Numbered from the stretch's first letter, positions 22,178 to 31,649 are shown. The stretch is 64,000 nt of DNA from Amphiplicatus sp046296195 (GCA_046296195.1 JBKBLR010000001.1:1-64000); one strand, 5' to 3'. Notes: generated by a model from the letters alone, not told the origin. Made by a program: numbers and translations.

Positions 22178-23944
22178 ATGACCTTCGACCTCAAGATCAG
22201 GAACGGCCTCGTTTTCGACGGCGACGGGGGCGAGCCCTTCCGCGCCGACATCGGCGTCAAAGGCGGCCGCATCGCCGAGATCGGCCGATGCGCGGCCGCG
22301 GCGGACCGCGTGATCGACGCCGAAGGCGCGATCGTGGCGCCCGGCTTCATCGACCTTCACACCCATTATGACGGGCAGATCTCCTGGGACGAGGAGATGC
22401 GCCCCTCGGTCAATTTCGGCGTCACGACCGTGCTGATGGGCAATTGCGGCGTCGGCTTTGCGCCCGTGCGCGCGCGCGACCATGACCGCCTCATCCGGCT
22501 GATGGAGGGCGTTGAGGATATTCCGGGCACGGCGCTTCACGAAGGCATCCGCTGGGGCTGGGAGAGTTTCGGCGACTACCTCAACGCCATCGACGCCCTG
22601 CCGCACACCATCGATTTCGCGGCCATGGCGGTGCACGACCCCCTCCGCGTCTACGCCATGGGCGAGCGCGCCAGCTATCGCGAACAAGCGCGCGAGGACG
22701 ACATCCGCCTGATGCAGGCGCTCCTGAAGGAGGCGCTCGACGCCGGCGCCGCCGGATTCTCGATCGGGCGCAGCGACATTCACCGCACCGCCGACGGCGA
22801 CTGGACGCCCTCCTCCGAAGCAGGGCGCGAAGAGCTCGTCGCGCTCGCCTCCGTGTTGAACGGCCGGGGGCGCGGCGTCCTGCAGATCGTCAACGACTTC
22901 AACCTCGAACGGCCTCCTTTGGAAAACGGGGGCGACCAGTTCGCCGAGGAATTCGCGCTCGTCGAGGCCTTTGCGCAGGCGGGCCGGCGGCCCTGTTCGA
23001 TCTCGCTCATGCAGCGCGATTTCGCGCCCGAGCAGTGGAAGCGCATCCTCGCCGAGACCGAACGATTGAACGCCGACGGAGTAGACTTCCGCGTGCAGGT
23101 CGCCCCGCGCGGCATCGGCGTCTTCAACGGGCTGCAATGCACGATGCACCCCCTGATGGCGCAGCCGCTCTACCAGACGATAAAGGACAAGCCTTTGGAA
23201 GAGCGCGTCCGCCTCATGCGCGATCCCGACTTCAAGCGCCGCTGCCTCGCCGAGGCGCCGTTGAAGCTCGCGGGGCCGGGTTCCTCGGTGCCGCCGATCG
23301 TCGATGCGCTGATCGCGGGGCTCGGCCTCGTCGCCAACAAATTCTACCGCCTGGGGGAGACGCCCGACTATGATCAGGGAGCGGAAGGGTCCCTCGGCGC
23401 CGAGGCCCGTCGCGACGGCGTTTCCGTGATGGAGAAGCTCTACGACGTGCTGCTTGAGCGCGACGGTAAGCAGCTCATTTATTTCCCGATCTACAACTAC
23501 ACCGAGTTCTCCTACGACAATGTCCACAAGATGCTGACGCATCCGAACGCGATGCTCGGCCTTTCGGACGGCGGCGCCCATGTCGGCACGATCTGCGACG
23601 CGAGCTTTCCCGCCTATCTCCTTTCCTACTGGGCGCGCGACCGCGCCGACCGCCGCATTCCCCTGGCGCGCGCCATTCAGATGCTCACCGCCGATCCCGC
23701 GGATTATCTCTCGCTCGCCGATCGCGGGCGCCTGAAGGTCGGGGCCAAAGCCGACATCAACGTCATTGACCATGAACGCCTGCGGCTTGAAGCCCCGCGC
23801 ATGGTGAGGGACCTCCCCGCCGGCGGCCAGCGCCTCCTCCAGGACGCGCACGGCTTCCGCTCGACGCTCGTTTCGGGCGTCGAGGTGGTGCACAACGACC
23901 AGGTGACGGACGCAAGGCCCGGGCGGCTCATAAGGTTCAACTAA
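22178..23944 (+). CDS. D-aminoacylase / N-acyl-D-amino-acid deacylase family amidohydrolase
   Basis: A 588-residue metal-dependent amidohydrolase starting MTFDLKIRNGLVFDGDGG after an AAAGGAG ribosome site. The metal-binding HxH is in GFIDLHTHYDGQISW, and GNCGVGFAPVRARDHD is the family signature. A conserved glycine-rich DGGAHVG segment occurs near the C-terminus. Substrates of the family include N-acyl-D-amino acids, but many members are unassigned. Its stop overlaps the start of the Fe-ADH by one base, so these enzymes were probably recruited for one substrate. Confidence 0.88.
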   Translation: MTFDLKIRNGLVFDGDGGEPFRADIGVKGGRIAEIGRCAAAADRVIDAEGAIVAPGFIDLHTHYDGQISWDEEMRPSVNFGVTTVLMGNCGVGFAPVRARDHDRLIRLMEGVEDIPGTALHEGIRWGWESFGDYLNAIDALPHTIDFAAMAVHDPLRVYAMGERASYREQAREDDIRLMQALLKEALDAGAAGFSIGRSDIHRTADGDWTPSSEAGREELVALASVLNGRGRGVLQIVNDFNLERPPLENGGDQFAEEFALVEAFAQAGRRPCSISLMQRDFAPEQWKRILAETERLNADGVDFRVQVAPRGIGVFNGLQCTMHPLMAQPLYQTIKDKPLEERVRLMRDPDFKRRCLAEAPLKLAGPGSSVPPIVDALIAGLGLVANKFYRLGETPDYDQGAEGSLGAEARRDGVSVMEKLYDVLLERDGKQLIYFPIYNYTEFSYDNVHKMLTHPNAMLGLSDGGAHVGTICDASFPAYLLSYWARDRADRRIPLARAIQMLTADPADYLSLADRGRLKVGAKADINVIDHERLRLEAPRMVRDLPAGGQRLLQDAHGFRSTLVSGVEVVHNDQVTDARPGRLIRFN

Positions 23945-25089
23945 TGCAATTCACCTTCCGCACCGTCCCCAACGTCATCTTTGAAACGGGCGCCGCCGCG
24001 CGCCTCGGCGCCATCGTCAGCCCAAGGATGAAGCGGCCGGTCGTCGTCACCGACAAGGGCGTCGTGAACGCCGGCCTCATCGAGGCGGCGCTTCAAAGCC
24101 TCAAGGCCGAGGGGCTCGACTATCACCTCTTCGACGGCATCGAGGCGGACCCGCCGGCGCGCGTCGTGCGGCAGTCCGTCGAAGTTGCGAGGCGGCGCCA
24201 GGCGGACGGCGTCATCGGCTTCGGGGGCGGCTCGTCGATGGACACGGCGAAGATCATCGCCGTCCTCCTCAACTCTTCGCAGCGCCTCGAAGACATTTAC
24301 GGCACGGGCAACATCAAAGGCTGGCGCGCGCCCCTCGCCCTCGTGCCGACGACCGCCGGGACAGGCAGCGAAGTCACCGACATCGCCGTCGTCACGACCG
24401 ACGATGACCAGAAGATGGGCGTCCTCGGCGATCCGATGTTCGCCGATGTCGCGATCCTCGATCCCGCGCTCACCTACGGCCTGCCCCGCGCCGTCACCGC
24501 CGCGACCGGCGTCGACGCCATGGTGCACGCGATCGAGGCCTACACGAACCGCTGGAAGAAGAACCCGGTCTCCGACGCGCTCGCGCGCGAGGCGCTGAGG
24601 CTCCTCGCCGCCAACATCGTCGAGGCGTGCGACAATCCGTCGAACAAGGCGGCGCGCGCGAACATGCTCCTCGGCGCGATGCTCGCCGGGCAGGCCTTCA
24701 CCAATTCGCCGGTCGGCGCGGTGCACGGCATGGCCTACCCCTTGGGCGCGCTCTTCCACATTCCGCACGGGGCGTCGAACGCGCTGATGCTCGAACCCGT
24801 CCTGCGCTTTTCCGCGCCGGCGGCCGCGCAACACTACGCCGAGCTCGGCGATGTCATCGGCGCGAATGCGACCGGGGGCTATGCGGAGCGCGCTGACGCC
24901 TTCATCGCGAAACTGATGGAGATCGTCGCCGCGACCGGCGTCGAGCGGCGGCTGTCAAGGCTCGGCATTTCGCACAACGACCTGCCGCGCATGGCGGAGG
25001 ATGCGATGAAGGCCCAGCGGGTGATGCAGAACAACCCGCGCGAAGTGACCTATGACGATGCGCTGAGGATGTATGGGGAAGTCCTCTGA
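23944..25089 (+). CDS. Iron-containing alcohol dehydrogenase
   Basis: A 381-residue group III (Fe-ADH) NAD(P)-dependent oxidoreductase. The GGGSSMDTAK nucleotide-binding motif and the PTTAGTGSEVTDIAV segment are present. The metal ligands can be seen as the Asp in ILDPALTYGLP and the His residues in MVHAIEAYTN, AVHGMAYPLG and FHIPHGASN. Members act on short alcohols, 4-hydroxybutyrate or maleylacetate. The exact substrate is open. One-base overlaps with both neighbours indicate a translationally coupled operon. Confidence 0.92.
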   Translation: MQFTFRTVPNVIFETGAAARLGAIVSPRMKRPVVVTDKGVVNAGLIEAALQSLKAEGLDYHLFDGIEADPPARVVRQSVEVARRRQADGVIGFGGGSSMDTAKIIAVLLNSSQRLEDIYGTGNIKGWRAPLALVPTTAGTGSEVTDIAVVTTDDDQKMGVLGDPMFADVAILDPALTYGLPRAVTAATGVDAMVHAIEAYTNRWKKNPVSDALAREALRLLAANIVEACDNPSNKAARANMLLGAMLAGQAFTNSPVGAVHGMAYPLGALFHIPHGASNALMLEPVLRFSAPAAAQHYAELGDVIGANATGGYAERADAFIAKLMEIVAATGVERRLSRLGISHNDLPRMAEDAMKAQRVMQNNPREVTYDDALRMYGEVL

Positions 25090-25511
25090 TGTCCGCCGTG
25101 CGCGCCGCCTACAGGCATTTCCTGCCGCTGCAGACGCGCTGGGCGGACAATGACGCTTACGGCCATGTCAACAACGTCGCCTATTACGGCTATTTCGACA
25201 CCATCGTGAACGACTACTTGATCGGCGCGGGCGCGCTCGACATTCACAAGGGCGCGGTCATCGGCCTCGTCGTCGAGACGGGATGCAGATATTTTGCGCC
25301 GCTGGAGTTTCCGCAAAGGCTCGACGGCGCGCTTCGTGTCGCGCGGATCGGCAATTCCTCCGTGCGCTATGAACTCGCGATCTTCAAGGCGGGCGCGGAC
25401 AAGCCGGCGGCGGAAGGCTATTTCGTCCACGTCTATGTCGACCGCGCGAGCCGCCGGCCCGTTCCCCTGCCCGAGGCGTTCCGGCGCGCGCTGGAGGCGA
25501 TCGCGGTTTAG
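25089..25511 (+). CDS. Hotdog-fold acyl-CoA thioesterase (4HBT family)
   Basis: A 140-residue thioesterase. The catalytic signature QTRWADNDAYGHVNNVAYYG contains the Asp of 4-hydroxybenzoyl-CoA thioesterase-type enzymes, followed by the long hotdog helix and GLVVETGCRYF. It would release a free acid from CoA in the cytoplasm. It ends the amidohydrolase/Fe-ADH operon and overlaps the oppositely oriented dioxygenase gene tail to tail by 4 bases. Confidence 0.9.
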   Translation: MSAVRAAYRHFLPLQTRWADNDAYGHVNNVAYYGYFDTIVNDYLIGAGALDIHKGAVIGLVVETGCRYFAPLEFPQRLDGALRVARIGNSSVRYELAIFKAGADKPAAEGYFVHVYVDRASRRPVPLPEAFRRALEAIAV

Positions 25512-26350
25512 ATCGTCGCCCCGATCGTCGTCCGGTGCAGCAGGCGGTCGTGGCCCGCATAGCCGCCGGTCGCCATATGGAGGAGCGCGCGATTGTCCCA
25601 CATCAAGAGCGTGCCGGGGCTCCATTTGTGGCGGTATTGAAAGGCATGCTGCGTCTGCCAACGGTAAAGGTCGACGAGCAGCGTCATGCCTTCGACCGGG
25701 TCCATGTCTTCAACGCCGATGATGTAGCCCGCGCAGCCGAAGAGCGCCGCGCGCCCCGTTTCGGGGTGGATGCGGATGAACGGGTGAACCTGCGTCGCCA
25801 GCGCATCATCGGACGGACGGATGTCCATCGCGCGGCCCTTGTCGTTGTCCCCGTAAGCCCCCGCGCGGGCGTAGCCGGCGCGCGCTGAATGGATCGCGCG
25901 CCTTCCCTCGATGCGCCGGCGCAGCTCGTCCGGCATCGCCTCGAGCGCGAGATACTGGTTGGCGAACAGCGTGTCGCCGCCCGTGGGCGGAATGGTGATG
26001 CCGTAAAGGCATGTGCCCGCCGGCGGCGTTTCCTGAAAGCTCCAGTCGGTGTGCCAGGCCTCGGCGAAGATGGGGCCGGTTTCCGTTGCGGCGCGCGCGA
26101 CCGCTATGATGTGCTTGCGGCCCTTGATCGGCGCGATGAACGGGTCGGCGCCGAAGGGGCCGAAATAGAGTGTGAACCGTTCGAGATCATCGTCGCTCAT
26201 CTGCTGGCCGGGGAAAGCGAGCACGAGATGGTCAAGCCACGCCGCGCGGATGTCGGCGACGAGGTCGTCCGACAGCGGCCGCGAGAGATCGACGCCGGCG
26301 ACGGCCGCGCCGCAAGCCTGCCCTGAGGGTTCGATGCGAAGGCGTCTCAT
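25508..26350 (-). CDS. TauD/TfdA-type 2-oxoglutarate-dependent dioxygenase
   Basis: A 280-residue Fe(II)/2OG dioxygenase starting MRRLRIEPSG. The iron triad is H100 and D102 (EAWHTDWSF) with a distal His in LLHRTTIGA near residue 272, and the following Arg is placed to bind 2-oxoglutarate. Substrates of the family range from taurine to aryloxyacids. A WWxN-like substrate signature cannot be assigned. A start at 26359 (MAAM) is also possible. The open frame to 26557 reads into the divergent carboxylase promoter and is Arg-rich, so it is not used. Confidence 0.88.
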   Translation of the reverse strand: MRRLRIEPSGQACGAAVAGVDLSRPLSDDLVADIRAAWLDHLVLAFPGQQMSDDDLERFTLYFGPFGADPFIAPIKGRKHIIAVARAATETGPIFAEAWHTDWSFQETPPAGTCLYGITIPPTGGDTLFANQYLALEAMPDELRRRIEGRRAIHSARAGYARAGAYGDNDKGRAMDIRPSDDALATQVHPFIRIHPETGRAALFGCAGYIIGVEDMDPVEGMTLLVDLYRWQTQHAFQYRHKWSPGTLLMWDNRALLHMATGGYAGHDRLLHRTTIGATI

Positions 26351-26453
26351 GGCCGCCATGCTACGCCGGCGGCGGCCTCTGCGCGAGCCTTGGTGGCGCC
26401 GCCGCGGCGCCTCTGCTAAGTCCCGGAAAACAAACGAATCCCGCGGGAGGGCC

Positions 26454-28058
26454 ATGCCCCTAATCGAATCGAAGATCGACGTCCGCTCGGACGCCTTCGC
26501 CGCCAATGACGCGGCGATGCGCGCCCTCGTCGAGACGCTGAAGGCCAACGCGGCCAAGGTCGCCGAAGGCGGCGGGGCCCGCTACGCCGAACGCCACAAG
26601 GAACGCGGCAAGCTGCTCGCCCGCGAGCGCATCGAGCGGCTCGTCGATCCGGGCGCGCCCTTTCTCGAGATCGGCGCCTTCGCGGCGTGGGAAATGTATG
26701 GCGGCGACCTCCACGCCGCGGGCGTCATCGCCGGCCTCGGGGCGATCGCGGGCGTCACCTGCATGATCGTCGCCAACGATCCGACGGTCAAAGGCGGCAC
26801 CTATCACCCGATGACGGTGAAGAAGCATCTGCGCGCGCAGGAGATCGCGGCGGAAAACCGCCTGCCTTGCGTCTATCTCGTCGAATCGGGCGGCGCGTTC
26901 CTGCCCATGCAGGACGAGGTCTTTCCGGACAAGGACGATTTCGGCCGGATCTTCTACAACCAGGCCAACATGTCGGCGGCCGGCATTCCGCAGATCGCCG
27001 TCGTGCACGGATCCTGCACCGCCGGCGGCGCCTACGTCCCGGCGATGTCGGACGAGGCGGTCATCGTGCGCCGGCAGGGCACGATCTTCCTCGGCGGCCC
27101 GCCGCTCGTCAAAGCCGCGACCGGCGAGGTCGTGACGGCCGAGGAGCTCGGCGGCGGCGACGTCCACACGCGCGAGAGCGGCGTCGCCGATCATCTCGCG
27201 GAGGATGACGACCACGCGCTCGGCCTCGCCCGCCAGATCGTCTCCCGATTGAACTGGGTCAAGCAGGGCTCGCTCGTGATGGCGGCGCCGCGGCCGCCGG
27301 CTTACCCCGTCGAGGAAATCTACGGCGTCGTCGAGCGCGACATCAGGAAGCCCTATGACGCGCGCGAATTGATCGCCCGCATCGTTGACGCCTCGGTCTT
27401 AGACGAGTTCAAGCCGCTTTACGGATCAACGCTCGTCACCGGCTTTGCGCATATTCACGGCTTTCCGGTCGGCATTCTCGCCAATAACGGCATCCTCTTC
27501 TCCGAGAGCGCGCACAAGGGCGCGCATTTCATCGAGCTGTGCTGCCAGCGGAAAATCCCGCTCGTCTTCCTGCAGAACATCACGGGCTTCATGGTCGGCA
27601 AATCGGCGGAAGCGGGCGGCATCGCCAAGGACGGGGCCAAGCTCGTCACCGCGGTCGCGACCGCGCGCGTGCCGAAATTCACCATCGTCGTCGGCGGGTC
27701 CTACGGCGCCGGCAATTACGGCATGTGCGGGCGCGCTTATTCGCCGCGCTTCCTCTTCATGTGGCCGAATGCGCGCATTTCCGTGATGGGCGGGGAACAG
27801 GCCGCGAGCGTCCTTGCGACCGTCCGCCGCGAGGGCCTCAAGAAAGGCGAGGAGTGGAGCGCGAGCGAGGAGGAAGCCTTCAAGGCGAAGATCCGCGCCG
27901 ATTACGACGCGCAAGGCTCGCCCTATTATTCCTCCGCGCGGCTCTGGGACGACGGGATCATCGACCCGCGAGAGACGCGCGACGTTCTGGGGCTGTGCAT
28001 CTCGGCGAGTTTGAATGCGCCCGTCGAGGAGACGAAGTTCGGCCTGTTCAGGATGTAG
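26454..28058 (+). CDS. mccB: Methylcrotonyl-CoA carboxylase, carboxyltransferase (beta) subunit
   Basis: A 534-residue carboxyltransferase starting MPLIESKIDV after a GGGAGG ribosome site. Crotonase-type acyl-CoA carboxylase signatures are seen at VYLVESGGAFLPMQDEVFPD, GSCTAGGAYVPAMSDE and GGSYGAGNYGMCGRAYSPRF. FLQNITGFMVG marks the biotin-side domain. These match MccB/LiuB/AtuC more than PccB. It transfers carboxylate from biotin to 3-methylcrotonyl-CoA in leucine catabolism. The hydratase and alpha subunit genes follow. Confidence 0.92.
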   Translation: MPLIESKIDVRSDAFAANDAAMRALVETLKANAAKVAEGGGARYAERHKERGKLLARERIERLVDPGAPFLEIGAFAAWEMYGGDLHAAGVIAGLGAIAGVTCMIVANDPTVKGGTYHPMTVKKHLRAQEIAAENRLPCVYLVESGGAFLPMQDEVFPDKDDFGRIFYNQANMSAAGIPQIAVVHGSCTAGGAYVPAMSDEAVIVRRQGTIFLGGPPLVKAATGEVVTAEELGGGDVHTRESGVADHLAEDDDHALGLARQIVSRLNWVKQGSLVMAAPRPPAYPVEEIYGVVERDIRKPYDARELIARIVDASVLDEFKPLYGSTLVTGFAHIHGFPVGILANNGILFSESAHKGAHFIELCCQRKIPLVFLQNITGFMVGKSAEAGGIAKDGAKLVTAVATARVPKFTIVVGGSYGAGNYGMCGRAYSPRFLFMWPNARISVMGGEQAASVLATVRREGLKKGEEWSASEEEAFKAKIRADYDAQGSPYYSSARLWDDGIIDPRETRDVLGLCISASLNAPVEETKFGLFRM

Positions 28059-28087
28059 GGCGTCGAAGCAAGGGATCGGAAAACGCC

Positions 28088-28879
28088 ATGACCGCCAAGC
28101 ACCTCACCCTCACAATTGACTCCCGCGGGATCGCGCGCCTGACGCTCAACCGGCCGGAGGTGAAGAACGCCTTCAACGAGGACCTCATCGGCGAGATCGC
28201 CGATGCGATGGGGCGCCTCAACGCCGAGAAATCCGTGCGCGTCGTCGTCATGACCGGCGCGGGCGACGCCTTCTGCGCCGGCGCCGACCTGTCGATGATG
28301 CAGCGCGTCGCGGGCTATTCGGCGGCGGAGAACAAGCAGGATGCGCGCCGGCTCGCGCACATGCTGCATGCGATCTACGTCTGCGAGAAGCCGGTCGTCG
28401 CGCTCGTCAACGGGCATTGCATGGGCGGCGGCGTCGGGCTCGCGAGCGCGTGCGACATCGTCATCGCGGCGGAGGAAGCGCTGTTCGCGCTCTCGGAGGT
28501 GCGGCTCGGCCTCGTGCCCGCCGTCATCTCGCCCTTCGTCGTGCGCGCGATCGGCGTCCGCCAGGCGCGGCGCTATTTCCTCACCGGCGAGCGCTTCGAC
28601 GCGGCGACAGCGCGCGAGATCGGCCTCGCCCACATGGTCGCCATGAAGGCCCGGCTCGAGGCGACGCTCGCGGGCGTCGTCGACAACCTTCTCGCCTGCG
28701 GGCCGAACGCGCAGAAGGAAGCAAAGGCGCTCATCCGTCTCGTTGCGCACCGGCCGATCGACGAGGCCGTGGTGGAGGAGACCGCCGGCCTCATCGCGCG
28801 CGTGCGCGCCAGCGAGGAGGGCAAGGAAGGCGTTTCGGCGTTCCTTGAAAAGCGCAAGCCGAACTGGATCAGGGATTGA
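28088..28879 (+). CDS. Methylglutaconyl-CoA hydratase (enoyl-CoA hydratase family)
   Basis: A 263-residue crotonase-fold enzyme starting MTAKHLTLTIDS. The oxyanion-hole regions are FCAGADLSMMQ and GHCMGGGVGLASACD, and a candidate catalytic Glu lies in SEVRLGLVPAV. Its position between the two methylcrotonyl-CoA carboxylase subunits, as in liu/atu clusters, supports 3-methylglutaconyl-CoA hydratase (LiuC/AtuE type). The stop overlaps the ATG of the alpha subunit by one base. Confidence 0.88.
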   Translation: MTAKHLTLTIDSRGIARLTLNRPEVKNAFNEDLIGEIADAMGRLNAEKSVRVVVMTGAGDAFCAGADLSMMQRVAGYSAAENKQDARRLAHMLHAIYVCEKPVVALVNGHCMGGGVGLASACDIVIAAEEALFALSEVRLGLVPAVISPFVVRAIGVRQARRYFLTGERFDAATAREIGLAHMVAMKARLEATLAGVVDNLLACGPNAQKEAKALIRLVAHRPIDEAVVEETAGLIARVRASEEGKEGVSAFLEKRKPNWIRD

Positions 28880-30903
28880 TGTTCAGGAAAATCCTCATCG
28901 CCAATCGCGGCGAGATCGCCGTCCGCGTCGCAAGGACCGCCCGGCGGATGGGCGTTGAGACCGTCGCCGTCTATTCCGACGCCGACGCGAAAGCGCCCCA
29001 TGTCAGGGCCTGCGACGAGGCGGTGAGGATCGGCGGCGCGGCGCCCGCCGACAGCTATCTCAGGATCGAGCGCATCATCGACGCGATGAAGCGCACCGGC
29101 GCCGAGGCCGTGCACCCCGGCTATGGATTCCTTTCCGAAAATGAGCGCTTCGCCGACGCGCTCGAGGCCGAGGGCCTCGTCTTCATCGGGCCGACCGCCG
29201 CGACGATTCGCGCCATGGGCTCGAAATCGGCGTCGAAGGACCTGATGGCGAAGGCCGGCGTGCCGACGACGCCCGGCTATCAGGGGGCGGATCAATCCTT
29301 CGAGACCTTCCGCCGCGAATGCGCGCGCATCGGCTATCCGGTGCTGCTGAAGGCGACCGCCGGCGGCGGCGGCAAGGGCATGAAGATCGTCGAGCGCGAG
29401 GCTGATCTCGCCGAGCAGCTCAGCTCCGCGCAGCGCGAAGGGAAGAATTCCTTCGGCGATGATCGCGTGCTGGTCGAGAAATACATCCAGCGCGCGCGCC
29501 ATCTGGAAGTCCAGATCGTCGGCGACGGCAAGGGCAAGGTGCTGCACTTCTTCGAGCGCGACTGCTCGGTGCAGCGCCGCCACCAGAAGATCATCGAGGA
29601 GGCGCCGGCGCCGCGCCTTCCCGAAGCGGTGCGCGCGCGTCTCCACGCGATCGGCGTCAACGCCGGCAAGGCGGTCGATTATCGCGGCGCCGGCACGGTC
29701 GAGTGCCTCTTTGATGGCGAAGACGGCGTCTGGTTCATGGAGATGAACACGAGGCTTCAGGTCGAACATCCGGTCACGGAGGAGATCACCGGCGTCGATC
29801 TCGTCGAACTTCAGCTGCGCGTCGCCGCCGGCGAGGACCTCGCGCTCGAGCAGGCGGACATCCGCGAGCAAGGTCATGCCTTCGAAGCGCGACTCTACGC
29901 CGAGAACCCCGACAACGGCTTTGCGCCGTCGATCGGGACGCTGACGACCTTGCGCCTGCCGGCCGGCCCGCGCACCGATTCCGGCGTCGAGGAAGGCCAG
30001 GAGATCACGCCCTTCTACGACCCGATGATCGCCAAGATCATCCGCCACGGGCGAACGCGCGAGGAGGCGCTTGCGCGCCTGCGCGCCGCGCTTTGCGAAA
30101 TCCGCGTCGCGGGGCTCGAGACCAACGCGCGCTTCCTCCACCGGCTCGCCTCCGACATCGACTTCATCAAGGGCGAGGTCTCGACGCGCTACATCGTCGA
30201 GCATGAGGAGACGCTGTTTGCAAAGCGCGCCGACGACGACCGCGTCATCGCCGCCGCGCTCGCCGATCTCGTGCTCCGCGCGCCGGCCTCGCCGGACCCC
30301 TGGGAGTCTCTCTCAGGCTTTCGCCTCAACAAGCCGAGAAAATGGGTTTTCTGGATCGCGGTCGAGGGCGAGGCGGCGATCGCGCGCGTCTTCAGGACCG
30401 GGGGCGGCTTCGAGGCCGAAATCGACCGGGCCGCGACCGCGGCCGGCCGGCGGAAAAGGGCGGACGCGCCGGCCTCGCCCGCGGCGCGACCGCAGGCGGC
30501 GCGCCGGATCCGCTTCGCCGCCGAACGCATCGGCGAGGACATCCGCCTCACCGTCGATGAGGAAACCTTCCTGGCGAGCGTCGTTCCGCACGGGACCCGC
30601 AGCCGCGTCTTCATCGGCGCCGAATGCTCAAACGTCGATCATCCGGACGTGCTTTCCGGCGCGATGGGCGGCCATTCGGCGGAAGGCTCCCTCAACGCGC
30701 CAATGCCGGGCGTCGTCACTCTTCTGAAGGCCAGGCCCGGCGAGCGCGTCAGCGCCGGCGCCGTCCTCCTCGTCATGGAGGCGATGAAGATGGAGCACGC
30801 GATCAAGGCCCCCCATGACGGCGTCGTCAAAGCCTTCCGCGCAGCGCCCGGCGAGCAGGTGAAGGACGGCGCGCTGCTCGTCGAGTTCGAGGAGACCTCG
30901 TGA
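28879..30903 (+). CDS. mccA: Methylcrotonyl-CoA carboxylase, biotin-containing (alpha) subunit
   Basis: A 674-residue biotin carboxylase plus biotin carrier. The N-terminal biotin carboxylase domain begins FRKILIANRGEIAVRVARTA, with the ATP-grasp glycine loop ATAGGGGKGMKIV and the core FMEMNTRLQVEHPVTE. The C-terminal biotinyl domain carries MEAMKMEH, with K637 the biotin attachment site. An upstream ATG/TTG pair at 28876 is less likely because the coupled start at 28879 overlaps the hydratase stop. Together with mccB it carboxylates 3-methylcrotonyl-CoA. Confidence 0.94.
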   Translation: MFRKILIANRGEIAVRVARTARRMGVETVAVYSDADAKAPHVRACDEAVRIGGAAPADSYLRIERIIDAMKRTGAEAVHPGYGFLSENERFADALEAEGLVFIGPTAATIRAMGSKSASKDLMAKAGVPTTPGYQGADQSFETFRRECARIGYPVLLKATAGGGGKGMKIVEREADLAEQLSSAQREGKNSFGDDRVLVEKYIQRARHLEVQIVGDGKGKVLHFFERDCSVQRRHQKIIEEAPAPRLPEAVRARLHAIGVNAGKAVDYRGAGTVECLFDGEDGVWFMEMNTRLQVEHPVTEEITGVDLVELQLRVAAGEDLALEQADIREQGHAFEARLYAENPDNGFAPSIGTLTTLRLPAGPRTDSGVEEGQEITPFYDPMIAKIIRHGRTREEALARLRAALCEIRVAGLETNARFLHRLASDIDFIKGEVSTRYIVEHEETLFAKRADDDRVIAAALADLVLRAPASPDPWESLSGFRLNKPRKWVFWIAVEGEAAIARVFRTGGGFEAEIDRAATAAGRRKRADAPASPAARPQAARRIRFAAERIGEDIRLTVDEETFLASVVPHGTRSRVFIGAECSNVDHPDVLSGAMGGHSAEGSLNAPMPGVVTLLKARPGERVSAGAVLLVMEAMKMEHAIKAPHDGVVKAFRAAPGEQVKDGALLVEFEETS

Positions 30904-30934
30904 GGACCAGGACGATAGCCCCACATGGGGCCGA

Positions 30935-31139
30935 TTGGCCGGCCTGATCCTGTTGGCGCTTGCAGGGGCTGGCTGCGCGCATGCCGACGCAGCGCCCGCG
31001 GCGCTTGGCGGAAGGGATGCCGTCGCCGCGTCCTGGGACGGCGCGCGCGGCGGGCGTCATGTCGAGAACATGGGCGAGACCCCGGTCAGGATCGTGTTGG
31101 TCGACGCGAAACAAGGTGTTCGGTCGAGACGCCGCGCGG
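30935..31139 (+). pseudogene. Possible remnant of an exported cupin-like protein
   Basis: From a TTG at 30935 the frame encodes a lipoprotein-like leader (MAGLILLALAGAGCAHADAA) followed soon by GGRHVENMGETPVRIVLVDA, which resembles the last strands of small cupin proteins (HxVENTGxxPxRxVxVE). The 80-100 residues expected between leader and C-terminus are missing. After DAKQGV the frame runs on without a stop into DNA antisense to the next gene. An ATG at 30925 is in another frame. I interpret this as a decayed gene with an internal deletion. Weak evidence. Confidence 0.3.
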
Positions 31140-31649
31140 TCAGACGCCGCCTTGCGCCCGCTTCGCGAGCTCCCCGCGCACGAACGCGACGAAGGCCGGG
31201 TCCTCGCCCTGGAGGTTGTTCTCGACATAGCGCGCGAAGTCGGGCCGCTTCAGCCAATAGGCGAAGAAGTCCGCCCAGGACTGCCAGCGCCGCCCGCCCT
31301 GCCCCGAGGGCGCGTCCTCATGGAGGAGGATGAAGGCGCGTTCGAAAAGCGCGAGCAGCATCTCGTAATAGATCGCCTGGCGGCGCTGCTGCTCGCCGGT
31401 GAGCGGCGCGCCGCCGGCCGAATCGAGCGCGTCGAGTTCGGGATGGGCGAGCGCGGCCTCGAGGATCGCCGAATATTGCTGCGACAGCGCGACGTAGATT
31501 TCATCCTCGCGCTGTTCGAGCTCCTTCTCCTCATTCGCGCGCTCGGCCCGCATCTCGCGCCAGAGCGCGAAGGCGGCGAAGGGAAGCCCGAGCACCGTGA
31601 CGAGGTAGCTCAGCATCTCCCACATCCTCAGCGTCGCATCGTCGATCAT
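31140..31649 (-). CDS. Hypothetical membrane-anchored protein
   Basis: A 169-residue protein with one N-terminal membrane helix (MLSYLVTVLGLPFAAFALW, about 12-30). A charged helix (REMRAERANEEKELEQREDE) and a soluble helical domain containing YYEMLLALFERAFILLHED and the WADFFAYWLKRPDFARYVEN motif follow. The helix-plus-FxxYWxxRPDF arrangement resembles DUF4760-like proteins, but I am not certain. It lies between mccA and the HMG-CoA lyase gene on the opposite strand, so it is not part of that pathway operon. Confidence 0.72.
   Translation of the reverse strand: MIDDATLRMWEMLSYLVTVLGLPFAAFALWREMRAERANEEKELEQREDEIYVALSQQYSAILEAALAHPELDALDSAGGAPLTGEQQRRQAIYYEMLLALFERAFILLHEDAPSGQGGRRWQSWADFFAYWLKRPDFARYVENNLQGEDPAFVAFVRGELAKRAQGGV

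Noticed and set aside
22139..23893. A 584-codon minus-strand frame opposite the amidohydrolase gene
   Set aside because: Shadow frame with no recognisable motif. The plus-strand enzyme with metal motifs and a ribosome site explains the region.
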